Source of the DNA: Oscillospiraceae bacterium
GTDB lineage: Bacteria; Bacillota; Clostridia; Oscillospirales; Ruminococcaceae
NCBI GenBank assembly: GCA_017427265.1
Contig: JAFRTG010000027.1
Span: forward strand, 124,001-188,000
Direction: 5' to 3'
Length of the DNA stretch: 64,000 nt
Shown: positions 8,875 through 17,641 of the stretch, piece by piece
Layout: the number at the start of each line of letters is the position of its first letter
Position numbering within the stretch: the stretch's first letter is position 1
Made by a program: the position numbers and the translations under genes
The notes under the pieces: generated by a model
Databases searched by the model: none
Told to the model about the DNA's origin: nothing
Seen by the model: only the letters and a program-made list of their open reading frames with translations

Positions 8875-8906
8875 ATGAGAGCGCCCCTGCGGGAGCGCTC
8901 TCATTG
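8875..8906 (-). terminator. Terminator of the dockerin/LRR gene
   Basis: ATGAGAGCGC (8875-8884) pairs with GCGCTCTCAT (8895-8904). Read on the minus strand the hairpin is followed by TTTTG, 50 bp beyond the stop codon. Confidence 0.75.
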
Positions 8907-8957
8907 CTTATGATTCGTTGCCTTTGTTTGTGACGAAATGAGAATTATTATGTTTGC

Positions 8958-11957
8958 TCATTGATTCACATCGGCATAGTATTGTTCGATCGGGAAGAAT
9001 TTTCCTGGATGCGCCGAGTCTTCTGTGAATGCCTGTGTCGTGCTGCCTTCATAACCGAACAGCCGCATATTTGCTGCCTTCACCTTGAATTCGGCCTTTT
9101 CAGAACTGGTGGGTTCAAGGAATTCCATATTCGGATTATTGACAACCAATCTGCTGACGTGAACGGAATCAAAAGCGAGCAGATGCAGCTTTTGCAGAGA
9201 CGCCGGCAAAACGACATAGGGATAGCGCGAATCTTTATATGCAAACCGGCAGCGGTAGAAAGCATTGCTGTAGATTTCTTCGACATTCGGCGGTATTTCC
9301 GTTATGGTCAGTTTTGTGCAGTCATCGAAGGCCTGCATTTGGATTACCTTTACGCTGTCAGGGAAATCAATCTGTTCCAGTGCATGACAGTATGCAAACG
9401 CCATGCCGCCGATTGTTTCCAGATTCTCCGGAAGCTGTACATCGGTCAGCGCTTCGCAGGAATAGAATACGCTGCTTCCGATCTCCTTCAGCCGGTCGGG
9501 AAGAACTGCTTGTTTCAGGCTGATGCAGTTGGAAAACGCCTTCGTTCCGAGTGTCGTCACACAGTCCGGAAGTGTCACGGTCTCCAGCGCCCTGCAATAG
9601 CTGAATGCTTCCTCAGTTATCGTTTCCACGCTGCCCGGAATACAGATTTCCTTCATCTCATAATTATCGTAAAATGCACGATCCGTGATTGTTTTTACCC
9701 CCTGCGGAAGATCAACATGCGACAGCACAGGGCATTTGCTGAAGGTACCTGACAACTTTTCAACGGACGATATCAGAGAGACGCTTTCCAGCTTCTGACA
9801 GTTGTAAAATGTACCGCTCAGCTCCTCAAGGGGGTGACAATCCAGCGTAAAGGATTTCAGGCCGGAGGAATTGAAAGCGTTATCTCCGATGAAAGATATG
9901 GTGGACGGAATCATAATTTCAGAAAGGTCGCTGCATTGTGTAAAAGCATGACTGTCGATCGAAGTTAAACCCAGAGGGAGCCGGATGCTGTTCAGTTTGT
10001 AACAGCGTTCAAATGCTTGCTTTCCGATCCTTTTTATACTGGCCGGCAGGGAAACTTGCTGCAGCTCGATGCATCCGGTAAACGCATCGTCCGGAATCTC
10101 CGTAAATGAATCAGGAAGGGAAATCCGTCTGAGATGCTTCAGCCCCCAGAAGCCGTTTTTGTCAAATCCGACCACAGGTCTGTCTTTGTAAGTAGACGGG
10201 ATCACAACACTGACATTCCCGGATTTTCCGTGTACCCGATAAGTCTCTGTGCCGTCTTCATCTGTATACAGGGTATAGACAGGTTCGTTGTCCACCACAA
10301 AATCCGGATCATCCGGGAAGCCGTCCTCCGGTTCGACAGGCTCTATGTTGTCCACAAGGCGGAAATTCGGATCGCCAGCGTGCAGGATGGAAGCGCCGAT
10401 ACCGCCGGGCCATTTTTTCTCGCTGATCGGTTTGCTTCGGCCGTAGATTCTGACGGCTTCGTTCTCTGCTTCGCCGGCGGTAGAAGCAGATAAAAGCATA
10501 CTGTTCAGGAGAATTTCAAATACAACACTATCTGCATAATTGACACGCGACGGTTCAGACATACCAAATACGCTCCCAGCGCCTTTCCGGACCAGCGTAT
10601 CGGCCAGATCATTTGTTGTCATGCTGCAGCAGGCACCCAGAAACCAAAGAGAATTATTCAGAGAGCCTTCCGGATAATAGTAATCAAAGAAATCCTGTGC
10701 AACGATAATACGATCTCCCAGGCAGGCGATACGTCCGCTTGCAAAATCAGCAGCATAAGACCTGTGATTATAAAAAACCTCCGGATCATGCTTGAATTGA
10801 CTGTAGACCAGATGCTCACCGGTTATCAAAACAGGCACTTTATACGCTTTGCTGTCCGCCGGTATATCAGCGAAGCTGCCGTGACCGAACCAGATCACAC
10901 AGCCGTAATCTGCAAGCTTTGTAAGCTGATATACAGATACTTCATCGTCATTTTTCAATGTAAAGGAACTGTTCAGCCCGTCAGCCAGCACCCTGCCGGT
11001 GCCCCTGAAGTCGGTGCCTTCCAAGGTATCTTTTGGAGCACTGTGATACGGAAGAAGTACAATTACATCCTTTTTCTCGGGATGCGCAGGGGTGATCAGA
11101 CAATTTGGGAGCATATCCTCTGCATAAGTGTATGCGTACCGAAACCAGCTCATTTCATCCGGATCAATTGCAAACGGCCCGGTTCCCAGTACATCTGTTT
11201 CTTCATAAGGCAATTCCCAGAATCCGGAAATATGATATATTGTTTGGTAACTGACTGTTTTTTGTGTGTCATCTATGATATAATCTGTGATTTCATCTGC
11301 GCTTTCTGCGAGCTGATATGCAGCCTCAAATGTCTCCGCTTCCTGAAAACGGTTCGCAAGCGCAAGGTATCCGTTTACTTCATCTTCAGTCAGCTCTCTG
11401 AAAAAGCAGATGCGGAACGGCTCACTCTTGCAGGCGCCCGATGCAGCGTAGTAATCGACATTTTTGAAATCATCCGAGATCAGCTTCAGCTGCGCGGAAT
11501 AAATGCAGTCATTCGCGGTTTCGTCTCCGTCCTTGCCGTCGTCGTGCATATAGGCGGCAGGTTCTTTATTTTCGCCGTCATAAAGAACAACCGTTTTCGA
11601 CAGGCCGGGACGGTTTGCGGAAACTGTGAAGGTGACGGTCTCCTCCTCATTCAGCAGGATGTTCGGAATATCCGCCCGGAGATTGGAGAGCCTGTCGGCG
11701 CTCAGATATACACGCTTGGCAAGTGTCAGATCTCTCGCGTCAAGAGCACCATTTCCGTCCATGTCCAGGATCTGACAGTCTTCCGCATACCCGTCTCCCA
11801 ACAAAAAAGACCGCAGCGCATAGATGTCATCCAGGCTGACGGCTTCCTGCGCATCTGCCGAATCCTCCGCCGCCGCTGATGGGAACCCTGATGAAAGGCA
11901 GGCAGTCATCCCTATTATGGCTGCCGACAGTAAGGCAGTCAGTTTTTTCAGCTTCAT
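8958..11957 (-). CDS. Secreted dockerin / clan-CD peptidase-like / BspA-type leucine-rich-repeat protein (999 aa)
   Basis: Signal peptide (1-30) is followed by an N-terminal dockerin-like module (about 42-85, DMDGNGALDARDLTLAKR). A beta-rich region with DDGKDGDETANDCIYS (choice-of-anchor/Ig-like) covers about 95-190. A caspase/gingipain-type alpha-beta region (about 240-540) follows: a hydrophobic strand then H359 in FGHGS, and a strand then C443 in LGACCSM, the spacing and context of clan-CD His/Cys dyads. From about residue 565 there are roughly 14 BspA-type LRR_5 repeats (IPxSVxxIxxxAFxxCxxLxxVxLP). It may be an endopeptidase or a surface-binding protein displayed on a cellulosome-like scaffold. 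Activity is inferred from motif context only. Confidence 0.8.
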   Translation of the reverse strand: MKLKKLTALLSAAIIGMTACLSSGFPSAAAEDSADAQEAVSLDDIYALRSFLLGDGYAEDCQILDMDGNGALDARDLTLAKRVYLSADRLSNLRADIPNILLNEEETVTFTVSANRPGLSKTVVLYDGENKEPAAYMHDDGKDGDETANDCIYSAQLKLISDDFKNVDYYAASGACKSEPFRICFFRELTEDEVNGYLALANRFQEAETFEAAYQLAESADEITDYIIDDTQKTVSYQTIYHISGFWELPYEETDVLGTGPFAIDPDEMSWFRYAYTYAEDMLPNCLITPAHPEKKDVIVLLPYHSAPKDTLEGTDFRGTGRVLADGLNSSFTLKNDDEVSVYQLTKLADYGCVIWFGHGSFADIPADSKAYKVPVLITGEHLVYSQFKHDPEVFYNHRSYAADFASGRIACLGDRIIVAQDFFDYYYPEGSLNNSLWFLGACCSMTTNDLADTLVRKGAGSVFGMSEPSRVNYADSVVFEILLNSMLLSASTAGEAENEAVRIYGRSKPISEKKWPGGIGASILHAGDPNFRLVDNIEPVEPEDGFPDDPDFVVDNEPVYTLYTDEDGTETYRVHGKSGNVSVVIPSTYKDRPVVGFDKNGFWGLKHLRRISLPDSFTEIPDDAFTGCIELQQVSLPASIKRIGKQAFERCYKLNSIRLPLGLTSIDSHAFTQCSDLSEIMIPSTISFIGDNAFNSSGLKSFTLDCHPLEELSGTFYNCQKLESVSLISSVEKLSGTFSKCPVLSHVDLPQGVKTITDRAFYDNYEMKEICIPGSVETITEEAFSYCRALETVTLPDCVTTLGTKAFSNCISLKQAVLPDRLKEIGSSVFYSCEALTDVQLPENLETIGGMAFAYCHALEQIDFPDSVKVIQMQAFDDCTKLTITEIPPNVEEIYSNAFYRCRFAYKDSRYPYVVLPASLQKLHLLAFDSVHVSRLVVNNPNMEFLEPTSSEKAEFKVKAANMRLFGYEGSTTQAFTEDSAHPGKFFPIEQYYADVNQ

Positions 11958-12045
11958 ATCAATTCATCCCTTCCTTCTGAATTAGCAATTCTGGAATCAA
12001 CAGCGTGTTTTCAGTTGTTGAGCAAGGATACAGAACTGCATTTTC

Positions 12046-12074
12046 ATTATATCATACTTTTACTGAATAATCAA
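12046..12074 (-). promoter_or_regulatory. Promoter of the dockerin/LRR gene
   Basis: On the minus strand TTGATT (12069-12074), 17-bp spacer, TATAAT (12046-12051). Confidence 0.8.
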
Positions 12075-12154
12075 GATTTATTGCTGCTTGAGTATGACGA
12101 CAGAGTACGTTTAATTATATCGATACTGCCCATTACATTTTGAGAGCTTTCCTA

Positions 12155-12183
12155 TTGTAAAAAAGCCCTTGGTATGCTATAAT
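12155..12183 (+). promoter_or_regulatory. Promoter of the lipoprotein gene
   Basis: TTGTAA (12155-12160), 17 bp, TATAAT (12178-12183). The 387-bp intergenic stretch 11958-12344 holds this promoter and the divergent one; about 160 bp of leader precede the start codon and I see no other element in it. Confidence 0.7.
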
Positions 12184-12344
12184 GAACATATCAGGGGTGT
12201 AGCTTTGATTCACGATTTATGAACAATTCAATTATACTAGGGAAAGATTTGAATGATCCCTGATGATTTCGCCTAAATGGACGAGCCCCTGTGTAAGCTA
12301 TTGGCATCCGTTGTTCCGGAATACTTATAGGAGGTGCCGTGTTA

Positions 12345-13685
12345 ATGAAAACCAGATTGCTCGTAGTAACTGCGCTATGCCTTTCCCTGACAGCTTGCGG
12401 CATGGACTCAAGCTCTACTCCTGCGCAGCAGCCGACTGACCAGGTAACTGAGCAGACAGTCCCCACTGAAAGAATATGCAGAGCCACTATCACAGAAATC
12501 AACGGTAATACGATTACTGTTACTCCTGTGGACGGATCATGGGAACTCAGTTCGGCAAATAAGTTTACGCTATCAGCAGAACAAATTGATGACGGCGCAC
12601 AGCCGCAAATCGGGATGACTCTCGAAATCACTTATGATGGCTCTATTTTAGAAATCTATCCTGCATTGTTCAGCGGTATTCAGAAGGTCACTGTCGTTTC
12701 TGAGCCAGCCACAGCTACTCTCTCAAACATGGGAACGCTGATGAACGATCTTGAATATGAGATTGCTAAGGGAGATTCCTATAATTCAAAGTATAAGCAG
12801 CGAGGATACAGCATTGATTTCATAGACAACAAGTATCGATACATCATATGTAGCGGAGAGCGTTCCACCGGCGGATATGGAATCAAGGTCACTGGCCTTG
12901 ACTGCTTAGACTGCGGTACAGTGATCGTGACCGTAGAGGAAACAGCTCCGGCACAAGATGAAACTGTTACGGAAGCCTTTACCTATCCGAACTGCACAAT
13001 TACATTCTCACATGAGCCGCCTGACGGAATAATAATCAAAAATTCTTCGGGAACAGAATTCGAGTACCTAGGTATTCTTACTTCGACAGCGCTTGATAAA
13101 TCACCGAGGTATTCCTTGCCGAGGAGAGCAATCATGGTCAACGGAACACGGTATGTTGATACCGGCTATGTTTCCAGCCTCATGCGCTGTGGCATGCTTG
13201 ATGGAACGATTGAAAAAGTTATCGACAGCAGTGAGATACCGGACGAGGACGGCGAAGCCAACTTCAATGCAGAAGGCTGGCAGTACGGTTTCGAGAAGGA
13301 CACCCTCGATGTTCAGATTGGTAATGAATTCTGCATCTTCGCCGCAGAAGGATCGTATACAGCTGAGGATGACTATCTTCCGGAGGGAGTTATGCAGTTC
13401 ATGGCAACAGTCGATGAGGTCACAGATGACGGTTACGTTATAGTGAAAACGGATACCCAGTCCGAACGGTTTCCACAGATCAAGAAAGATGTCAGATACA
13501 GGCTCAGCATGGATGCATATGATCCCGGCATCTATAACGGTGAACTCGTACCTGGAAATGTTCTCACTGTTGCTTGCAAGGGCAACTTTGAGGGTGAGGA
13601 TCCCGTGACCATCACAGATGTATACTTCTTTTCGCCTGTTGGCAGCAGTCCATGTCAGCCGTATAGCGGAAGCGTAACACAGTAA
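12345..13685 (+). CDS. Putative lipoprotein, unknown function (446 aa)
   Basis: The ATG lies 10 nt after AGGAGG; a GTG two codons earlier is too close. Residues 1-19 form a lipoprotein signal with lipobox LTAC, then a Ser/Thr/Gln-rich tether (about 20-45). The mature part has an N-terminal OB-like or DUF3221-like segment (ICRATITEINGNTITVTPVDG, about 47-95), repeated near the C-terminus (FMATVDEVTDDGYVIVKTD), and beta-rich sequence between. It is expected on the outer face of the membrane. I cannot assign a function. Confidence 0.8.
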   Translation: MKTRLLVVTALCLSLTACGMDSSSTPAQQPTDQVTEQTVPTERICRATITEINGNTITVTPVDGSWELSSANKFTLSAEQIDDGAQPQIGMTLEITYDGSILEIYPALFSGIQKVTVVSEPATATLSNMGTLMNDLEYEIAKGDSYNSKYKQRGYSIDFIDNKYRYIICSGERSTGGYGIKVTGLDCLDCGTVIVTVEETAPAQDETVTEAFTYPNCTITFSHEPPDGIIIKNSSGTEFEYLGILTSTALDKSPRYSLPRRAIMVNGTRYVDTGYVSSLMRCGMLDGTIEKVIDSSEIPDEDGEANFNAEGWQYGFEKDTLDVQIGNEFCIFAAEGSYTAEDDYLPEGVMQFMATVDEVTDDGYVIVKTDTQSERFPQIKKDVRYRLSMDAYDPGIYNGELVPGNVLTVACKGNFEGEDPVTITDVYFFSPVGSSPCQPYSGSVTQ

Positions 13686-13725
13686 TTTTGCAAAGCGGCT
13701 TTAATAATTAGAAGGGAGGGTTACG

Positions 13726-14031
13726 ATGAAACAATTTGTGGAAGTGCATTATTATGTAAAAGACGGAATGCGAGACGAATTCTACAAAGCAATCATGGAA
13801 AACGGAATTGCGGCGGCATCAAGGGCTGAAGAAGGCAATGAAAAGTATGACTACTATTTCAGCCCGGACAATGACAACGAACTGCTGCTGATTGAACTGT
13901 GGACGTCAGCGGAAGCTGTATGGGAGCATGGACAGACACCTCACTTTAAAGAACTGGGCGAACTGAAGCAAAAATATGTGACAGATACAACTATCATGCG
14001 ATATGACATTGCAGATGATGGCTGCATTTGA
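13726..14031 (+). CDS. Antibiotic-biosynthesis-monooxygenase (ABM) domain protein
   Basis: This is a 101-residue single-domain protein with the ABM/YgiN ferredoxin-like fold pattern: an N-terminal strand VEVHYYVKDG, a helix with DEFYKAIMENG, then YDYYFSPDNDNELLLIELWTSAEAVWEH and HFKELGEL. AAGGGAGGG precedes the start. Members are small quinol or flavin-linked monooxygenases, or haem-like ligand binders. It heads a run of small redox genes in the same orientation. Confidence 0.8.
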   Translation: MKQFVEVHYYVKDGMRDEFYKAIMENGIAAASRAEEGNEKYDYYFSPDNDNELLLIELWTSAEAVWEHGQTPHFKELGELKQKYVTDTTIMRYDIADDGCI

Positions 14032-14108
14032 ATAGCGACAGAATGACATTATCACATGGCATTATAGAACCGGCAGAAATCCACAAATAATAAAATGGAG
14101 GAAAAACT

Positions 14109-14621
14109 ATGGAATTCAAAGACGTTGTCAAGAATCGTTATTCGTGCAAAAAGTACAGTGACCGTCAGGTCGAAGCGGAAAAGCTGAACGCTGTTTTGGA
14201 AGCGGGACGTCTTGCACCGACTGCAAAGAATTTGCAGGAGCAACATATCTATGTTGTTCAGTCCGCTGAAAAGCTTGCTGCTATCGACAAGCTCACGCCC
14301 TGCCGTTATGGTGCGCCCACCGTTCTCGTTGTTGCGTTTGACAAAAACAATGTGTTCACTTATCCCGGTGAAAAGAGAGACTCCGGTGTTGAGGACGCAG
14401 CTATCGTGGCGACACATTTGATTCTCGCTGCCGCTGATGAAGGCGTAGACAGCTGCTGGCTGAATTATTTTGATCCCGACAAAGCAGCTTCCGCACTTGG
14501 TTTACCTGAGAACGAAGAAGTGCTGATGCTTCTTGATCTGGGCTATGCCGCAGAAGGAGCCGGTCCGCTCCCGAATCACGAAAGCAGAAAGCCGCTGACT
14601 GATACAGTCACATACCTTTAA
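14109..14621 (+). CDS. Nitroreductase-family FMN oxidoreductase
   Basis: 170 residues, starting after TGGAGG. The family pattern is clear: FKDVVKNRYSCKKYSDRQV at the N-terminus (phosphate-binding RYS and basic residues for FMN), LEAGRLAPTAKNLQEQH, then the central IVATHLILAAADEGVDSCWLNYFD and a C-terminal LLDLGYAAEGAGP. It would bind FMN and use NAD(P)H to reduce nitro or quinone-like substrates. The natural substrate is unknown. Length is normal for the compact subfamily. Confidence 0.88.
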   Translation: MEFKDVVKNRYSCKKYSDRQVEAEKLNAVLEAGRLAPTAKNLQEQHIYVVQSAEKLAAIDKLTPCRYGAPTVLVVAFDKNNVFTYPGEKRDSGVEDAAIVATHLILAAADEGVDSCWLNYFDPDKAASALGLPENEEVLMLLDLGYAAEGAGPLPNHESRKPLTDTVTYL

Positions 14622-14638
14622 TCGCAGGAGATGTGATC

Positions 14639-15022
14639 ATGAAACAGTATACACTTGCTAATGCCCCGATGGTAAATCAGATCCGTCTTTGCCCCGGCGA
14701 GACACAGGATGAACTTGTTGCATACTGTAAAGAACGGAATATTCTGCTTGAAGCATACAGTCCGCTTGGTACCGGACAGATCTTCAAGGTTCCTGAAATG
14801 CAGGTACTTGCAGAAAAATATCAGAAGAGCATCGCACAGATCTGTATCCGCTGGAGCCTGCAGAACGGCTTCCTTCCGCTTCCGAAATCGGTAACAGCTG
14901 AGAGAATCCGTGAAAATATGGATGTCTTCGGTTTTGAGCTTTCTGATGAGGATGTCAGGCTGATCGCTGGTCTGACCGGATGTGTCGGACTCTCCAAAGA
15001 CCCGGACACGATCAACTGGTAA
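14639..15022 (+). pseudogene. Aldo/keto reductase with large internal deletion
   Basis: The ATG 8 nt after CAGGAG begins MKQYTLAN, the usual first residues of small aldo/keto reductases. The sequence then jumps directly to APMVNQIRLCPGETQDEL, which in full proteins lies around residue 155. The remainder (LLEAYSPLGTGQIF, IRWSLQNGFLPLPKSV) is the normal C-terminal half of the barrel. About 145-150 residues, including the catalytic Asp, Tyr, Lys and His, are missing in frame. The 127-residue product cannot be a working reductase. Confidence 0.75.
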
Positions 15023-15041
15023 TTGTTGCGGAGGAATGCTT

Positions 15042-15761
15042 ATGCCTCAGAATGTTATGATAACAGGTGCCGGAAAAGCTGTCGGTCTTGGATACAATCT
15101 GGTACTCCGATACCTTGAAGCAGGAGATACGGTAGTTGCTACGATCAGAAAACCTTGTCCGGAACTTGAAGAGTTAAAAACACAGTACGGCAAAAAGCTG
15201 ATTGTTCTGACTATGGATATCAGCAGTACAGCATCTGTTCAGGAAGCTGCAGATACGCTTTCGCAGGAACTCGATCATCTTGATCTGCTGATCAACAACG
15301 CCGTGTCTGTGTCCCCGGACTGTGACAAGGGCTTTTTTGACGCTGACCTTGACTATATAGCAAGAACTGTTGACATCACTGCTGTCGGAGCTATGCGTGT
15401 AATCAAGGCTTTCTATCCGCTCCTGAAAAAGAGTGATATGACCGCTTTGATAATGAACATTTCCTCAGAAGCCGGAAGCATCTCAAAATGCTACCGCACC
15501 AATCTGCTTGACTACGGTATGGCGAAAGCAGCGCTCAATATGGCGACCATGAACCTTTTCAACACCTTCAAGGATGAACGGGAGGTCAATATCTTCTGTG
15601 TTCATCCGGGATGGATCAGAACTGACGGAAAGCCAGATAATCCGGCACCGTTGTCTTCGTATGAGGCAGCTGAGATTCTGAGAGTACTGTTCGAGAAAAA
15701 GCGCAACGATTTTGACGGCCATAGATTTATTACGAATCTGGATGAAGACTATCCGTTCTGA
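15042..15761 (+). CDS. Short-chain dehydrogenase/reductase (SDR)
   Basis: 239 residues, with start chosen at the ATG 8 nt after GCGGAGG; the frame runs further upstream without a site. Classical Rossmann features are visible: TGAGKAVGLG nucleotide-binding loop at the N-terminus, MDISS acidic turn, LLINNAV, MNISSEAGS with the catalytic Ser, and YGMAKAAL giving Tyr-x3-Lys. HPGWIRT follows. It should be an NAD(P)-dependent alcohol or carbonyl oxidoreductase; substrate unknown. It sits between the broken aldo/keto reductase and a beta-helix protein in one transcriptional direction. Confidence 0.88.
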   Translation: MPQNVMITGAGKAVGLGYNLVLRYLEAGDTVVATIRKPCPELEELKTQYGKKLIVLTMDISSTASVQEAADTLSQELDHLDLLINNAVSVSPDCDKGFFDADLDYIARTVDITAVGAMRVIKAFYPLLKKSDMTALIMNISSEAGSISKCYRTNLLDYGMAKAALNMATMNLFNTFKDEREVNIFCVHPGWIRTDGKPDNPAPLSSYEAAEILRVLFEKKRNDFDGHRFITNLDEDYPF

Positions 15762-15775
15762 GGAGGTGCGGGAGT

Positions 15776-16765
15776 ATGTATGATATTATCATTACAGATT
15801 ATCCACGGCTTCCGGGAGAGAATTCTGATGACCCGAGAATCATGCGAGCCATACAGAATTGTGCAGGTGGCGTATTGTATTTCCCAAAGGGTACTTATGA
15901 GATTGCTGAAATGTTGACTGTTGTCAACTGCTGTTCGTTCCTGCTTCATAAATCGGCAGTTCTCAAAGCAGTCAGGGAGATGCCGTTTGTTGTCATGATC
16001 GGCGCAGCAGCTTCTTACCCAGACGTACAGGAAAAAGACGGCCATCTTGTTCCGTCTGATAATCCGGATGCCGAGGACTGGAACCTGTTCTTCACAGGCG
16101 GCTATGTTGACGGCGCAGGCATGGCAAGCTGCATCTGCCTGAACAGCTTTAAGCACTTCACAATGCGGGATGTTTCGCTGCGAAACGGTCTGAAATACGG
16201 TCTGCGGATCGAAGATGAAGGCAGCACATGGACTTACGAGCTCGTAGCGCAAAATCTGTATCTGAAATGTACGCTTCCCGGACTTGCAGGCAATGCGGGT
16301 ATCAGTTCTAACGGAGGCGACAGCCATTTTATTGACTGCATCGTAGTAGATTATACACGCGGCATAGAACTTCTTGGCGGCGGTTCAAACCGTCTCACCC
16401 GATGCCATGTATGGGGCGGTTCCATTCCGCCGCGGGCAGAGGGCGAACTTCCCGAAATGCTGGTAGATTCAGTGAATTATGTTCTCAGCTCCTATGATGC
16501 GATCCTCACTGACTGCTATGCTGATACAGGTATGACAGGATTTCTTGTGACAGAAAACGCCAGACTGCTAGGGTGCAGTTACTTCAATAATTACACCTAC
16601 AAGATGGATAATGTGACTGTGATAGATCATCGCAGCGGAAAGCTCCTGATCAGTGACGGTTTCTTCCGTAAGACAAGCCCTCATGCAGTCCTTTATTCCG
16701 GTGACAAAACCAATCTCATCAGCAGGGATAATATACTTGACGGATTTGACGGTGAAGCACTGTGA
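15776..16765 (+). CDS. Right-handed beta-helix (pectin-lyase-fold) protein, cytoplasmic
   Basis: 329 residues after GAGGAGGTG, with no signal peptide. The N-terminus (AIQNCAGGVLYFPKGTYEIAEML) is the opening typical of pectin-lyase-fold glycosidases, GH28-like. Successive turns with short strands and Asn/Gly stacks follow (FKHFTMRDVSLRNGLKYGLRIED; NRLTRCHVWGG; ILTDCYADTGMTGFLV). Clear catalytic residues of GH28 are not evident. The lack of a secretion signal and the SDR genes on both sides suggest a role on small intracellular oligosaccharides or sugar acids; this is inference. Confidence 0.7.
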   Translation: MYDIIITDYPRLPGENSDDPRIMRAIQNCAGGVLYFPKGTYEIAEMLTVVNCCSFLLHKSAVLKAVREMPFVVMIGAAASYPDVQEKDGHLVPSDNPDAEDWNLFFTGGYVDGAGMASCICLNSFKHFTMRDVSLRNGLKYGLRIEDEGSTWTYELVAQNLYLKCTLPGLAGNAGISSNGGDSHFIDCIVVDYTRGIELLGGGSNRLTRCHVWGGSIPPRAEGELPEMLVDSVNYVLSSYDAILTDCYADTGMTGFLVTENARLLGCSYFNNYTYKMDNVTVIDHRSGKLLISDGFFRKTSPHAVLYSGDKTNLISRDNILDGFDGEAL

Positions 16766-16778
16766 TAGGAGCAATTGT

Positions 16779-17510
16779 ATGAAAGAGCATGAGAACAAAG
16801 TCGCCGTCATCACCGGCGGCGCACACGGTATCGGCAAATGTATTGCAGAGGAATTCCGCAAGAACGGCGCAACTGTCTGCGTCATAGACAAAGCCAAGGG
16901 TGACCATTTTGTCGGAGATATCTCTGAGAAAGCAGTATTGGAAGCCTTTGCGGATAGCGTGATTGCCAAGTACGGACAGATTGACTGCCTCATAAACAAC
17001 GCTCTGCCTGTGATGAAAGGCATTGATGAATGCAGCTATGAAGAGTTTCAGTATGCTCTGTCTGTAGGTGTTACCGCTCCGTTTTACCTGTCAAAGCTAT
17101 TTGCACCGCATTTCAATTCCGGCGGCAGTATTATCAATATCTCATCATCCCGTGATCGTATGAGTCAGCCGCAGACCGAGAGCTATACCGCTGCAAAGGG
17201 CGGCATCGCTGCGCTTACCCATGCTCTTGCCGTCAGTCTGGCAGGCAAGGTGCGCGTGAACTCTATCTCACCTGGGTGGATAGACACAAGCTACAAAATC
17301 TATAGCGGAGCCGATGCGAAACAGCAACCTGCCGGCAGAGTCGGCAATCCGCTTGATATCGCCAACATGGTGCTGTACCTTTGCTCTGACAAAGCAGGAT
17401 TCATAACCGGTGAAAACATCTGCATTGACGGGGGCATGACCAGACAGATGATTTATCACGGTGATAACGGCTGGAGTTATATGCCTGGAAATACAGATGC
17501 CGAGCGATGA
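16779..17510 (+). CDS. Short-chain dehydrogenase/reductase (SDR), FabG-like
   Basis: 243 residues starting at the ATG after TAGGAG; an upstream in-frame stretch overlaps the previous gene and has no site. Motifs: TGGAHGIGK for NAD(P) binding, NNALP, INISSSRDR with the catalytic Ser region, SYTAAKGG with Tyr-x3-Lys, and the C-terminal GENICIDGGMT typical of the FabG-like family. It is an NAD(P)-dependent oxidoreductase with unknown substrate. A 25-base stretch of this gene also occurs as a scrap at 8814-8838. Confidence 0.9.
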   Translation: MKEHENKVAVITGGAHGIGKCIAEEFRKNGATVCVIDKAKGDHFVGDISEKAVLEAFADSVIAKYGQIDCLINNALPVMKGIDECSYEEFQYALSVGVTAPFYLSKLFAPHFNSGGSIINISSSRDRMSQPQTESYTAAKGGIAALTHALAVSLAGKVRVNSISPGWIDTSYKIYSGADAKQQPAGRVGNPLDIANMVLYLCSDKAGFITGENICIDGGMTRQMIYHGDNGWSYMPGNTDAER

Positions 17511-17550
17511 AACCCCGCTCAACTTATTTCGCACCATCCCTACATAAGAG

Positions 17551-17584
17551 AAAAAGTGCCGAAAATCTGATTCGGCACTTTTCT
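17551..17584 (+). terminator. Bidirectional terminator between convergent genes
   Basis: AAAAGTGCCGAA pairs perfectly with TTCGGCACTTTT around a 7-nt loop. It ends the SDR unit and, on the other strand, the ACT-MBL unit. Confidence 0.92.
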
Positions 17585-17641
17585 TATACCCTTTTTACGT
17601 GACATCAATACTACGCACGCAATGTGCATCGGAAGCCCGTT

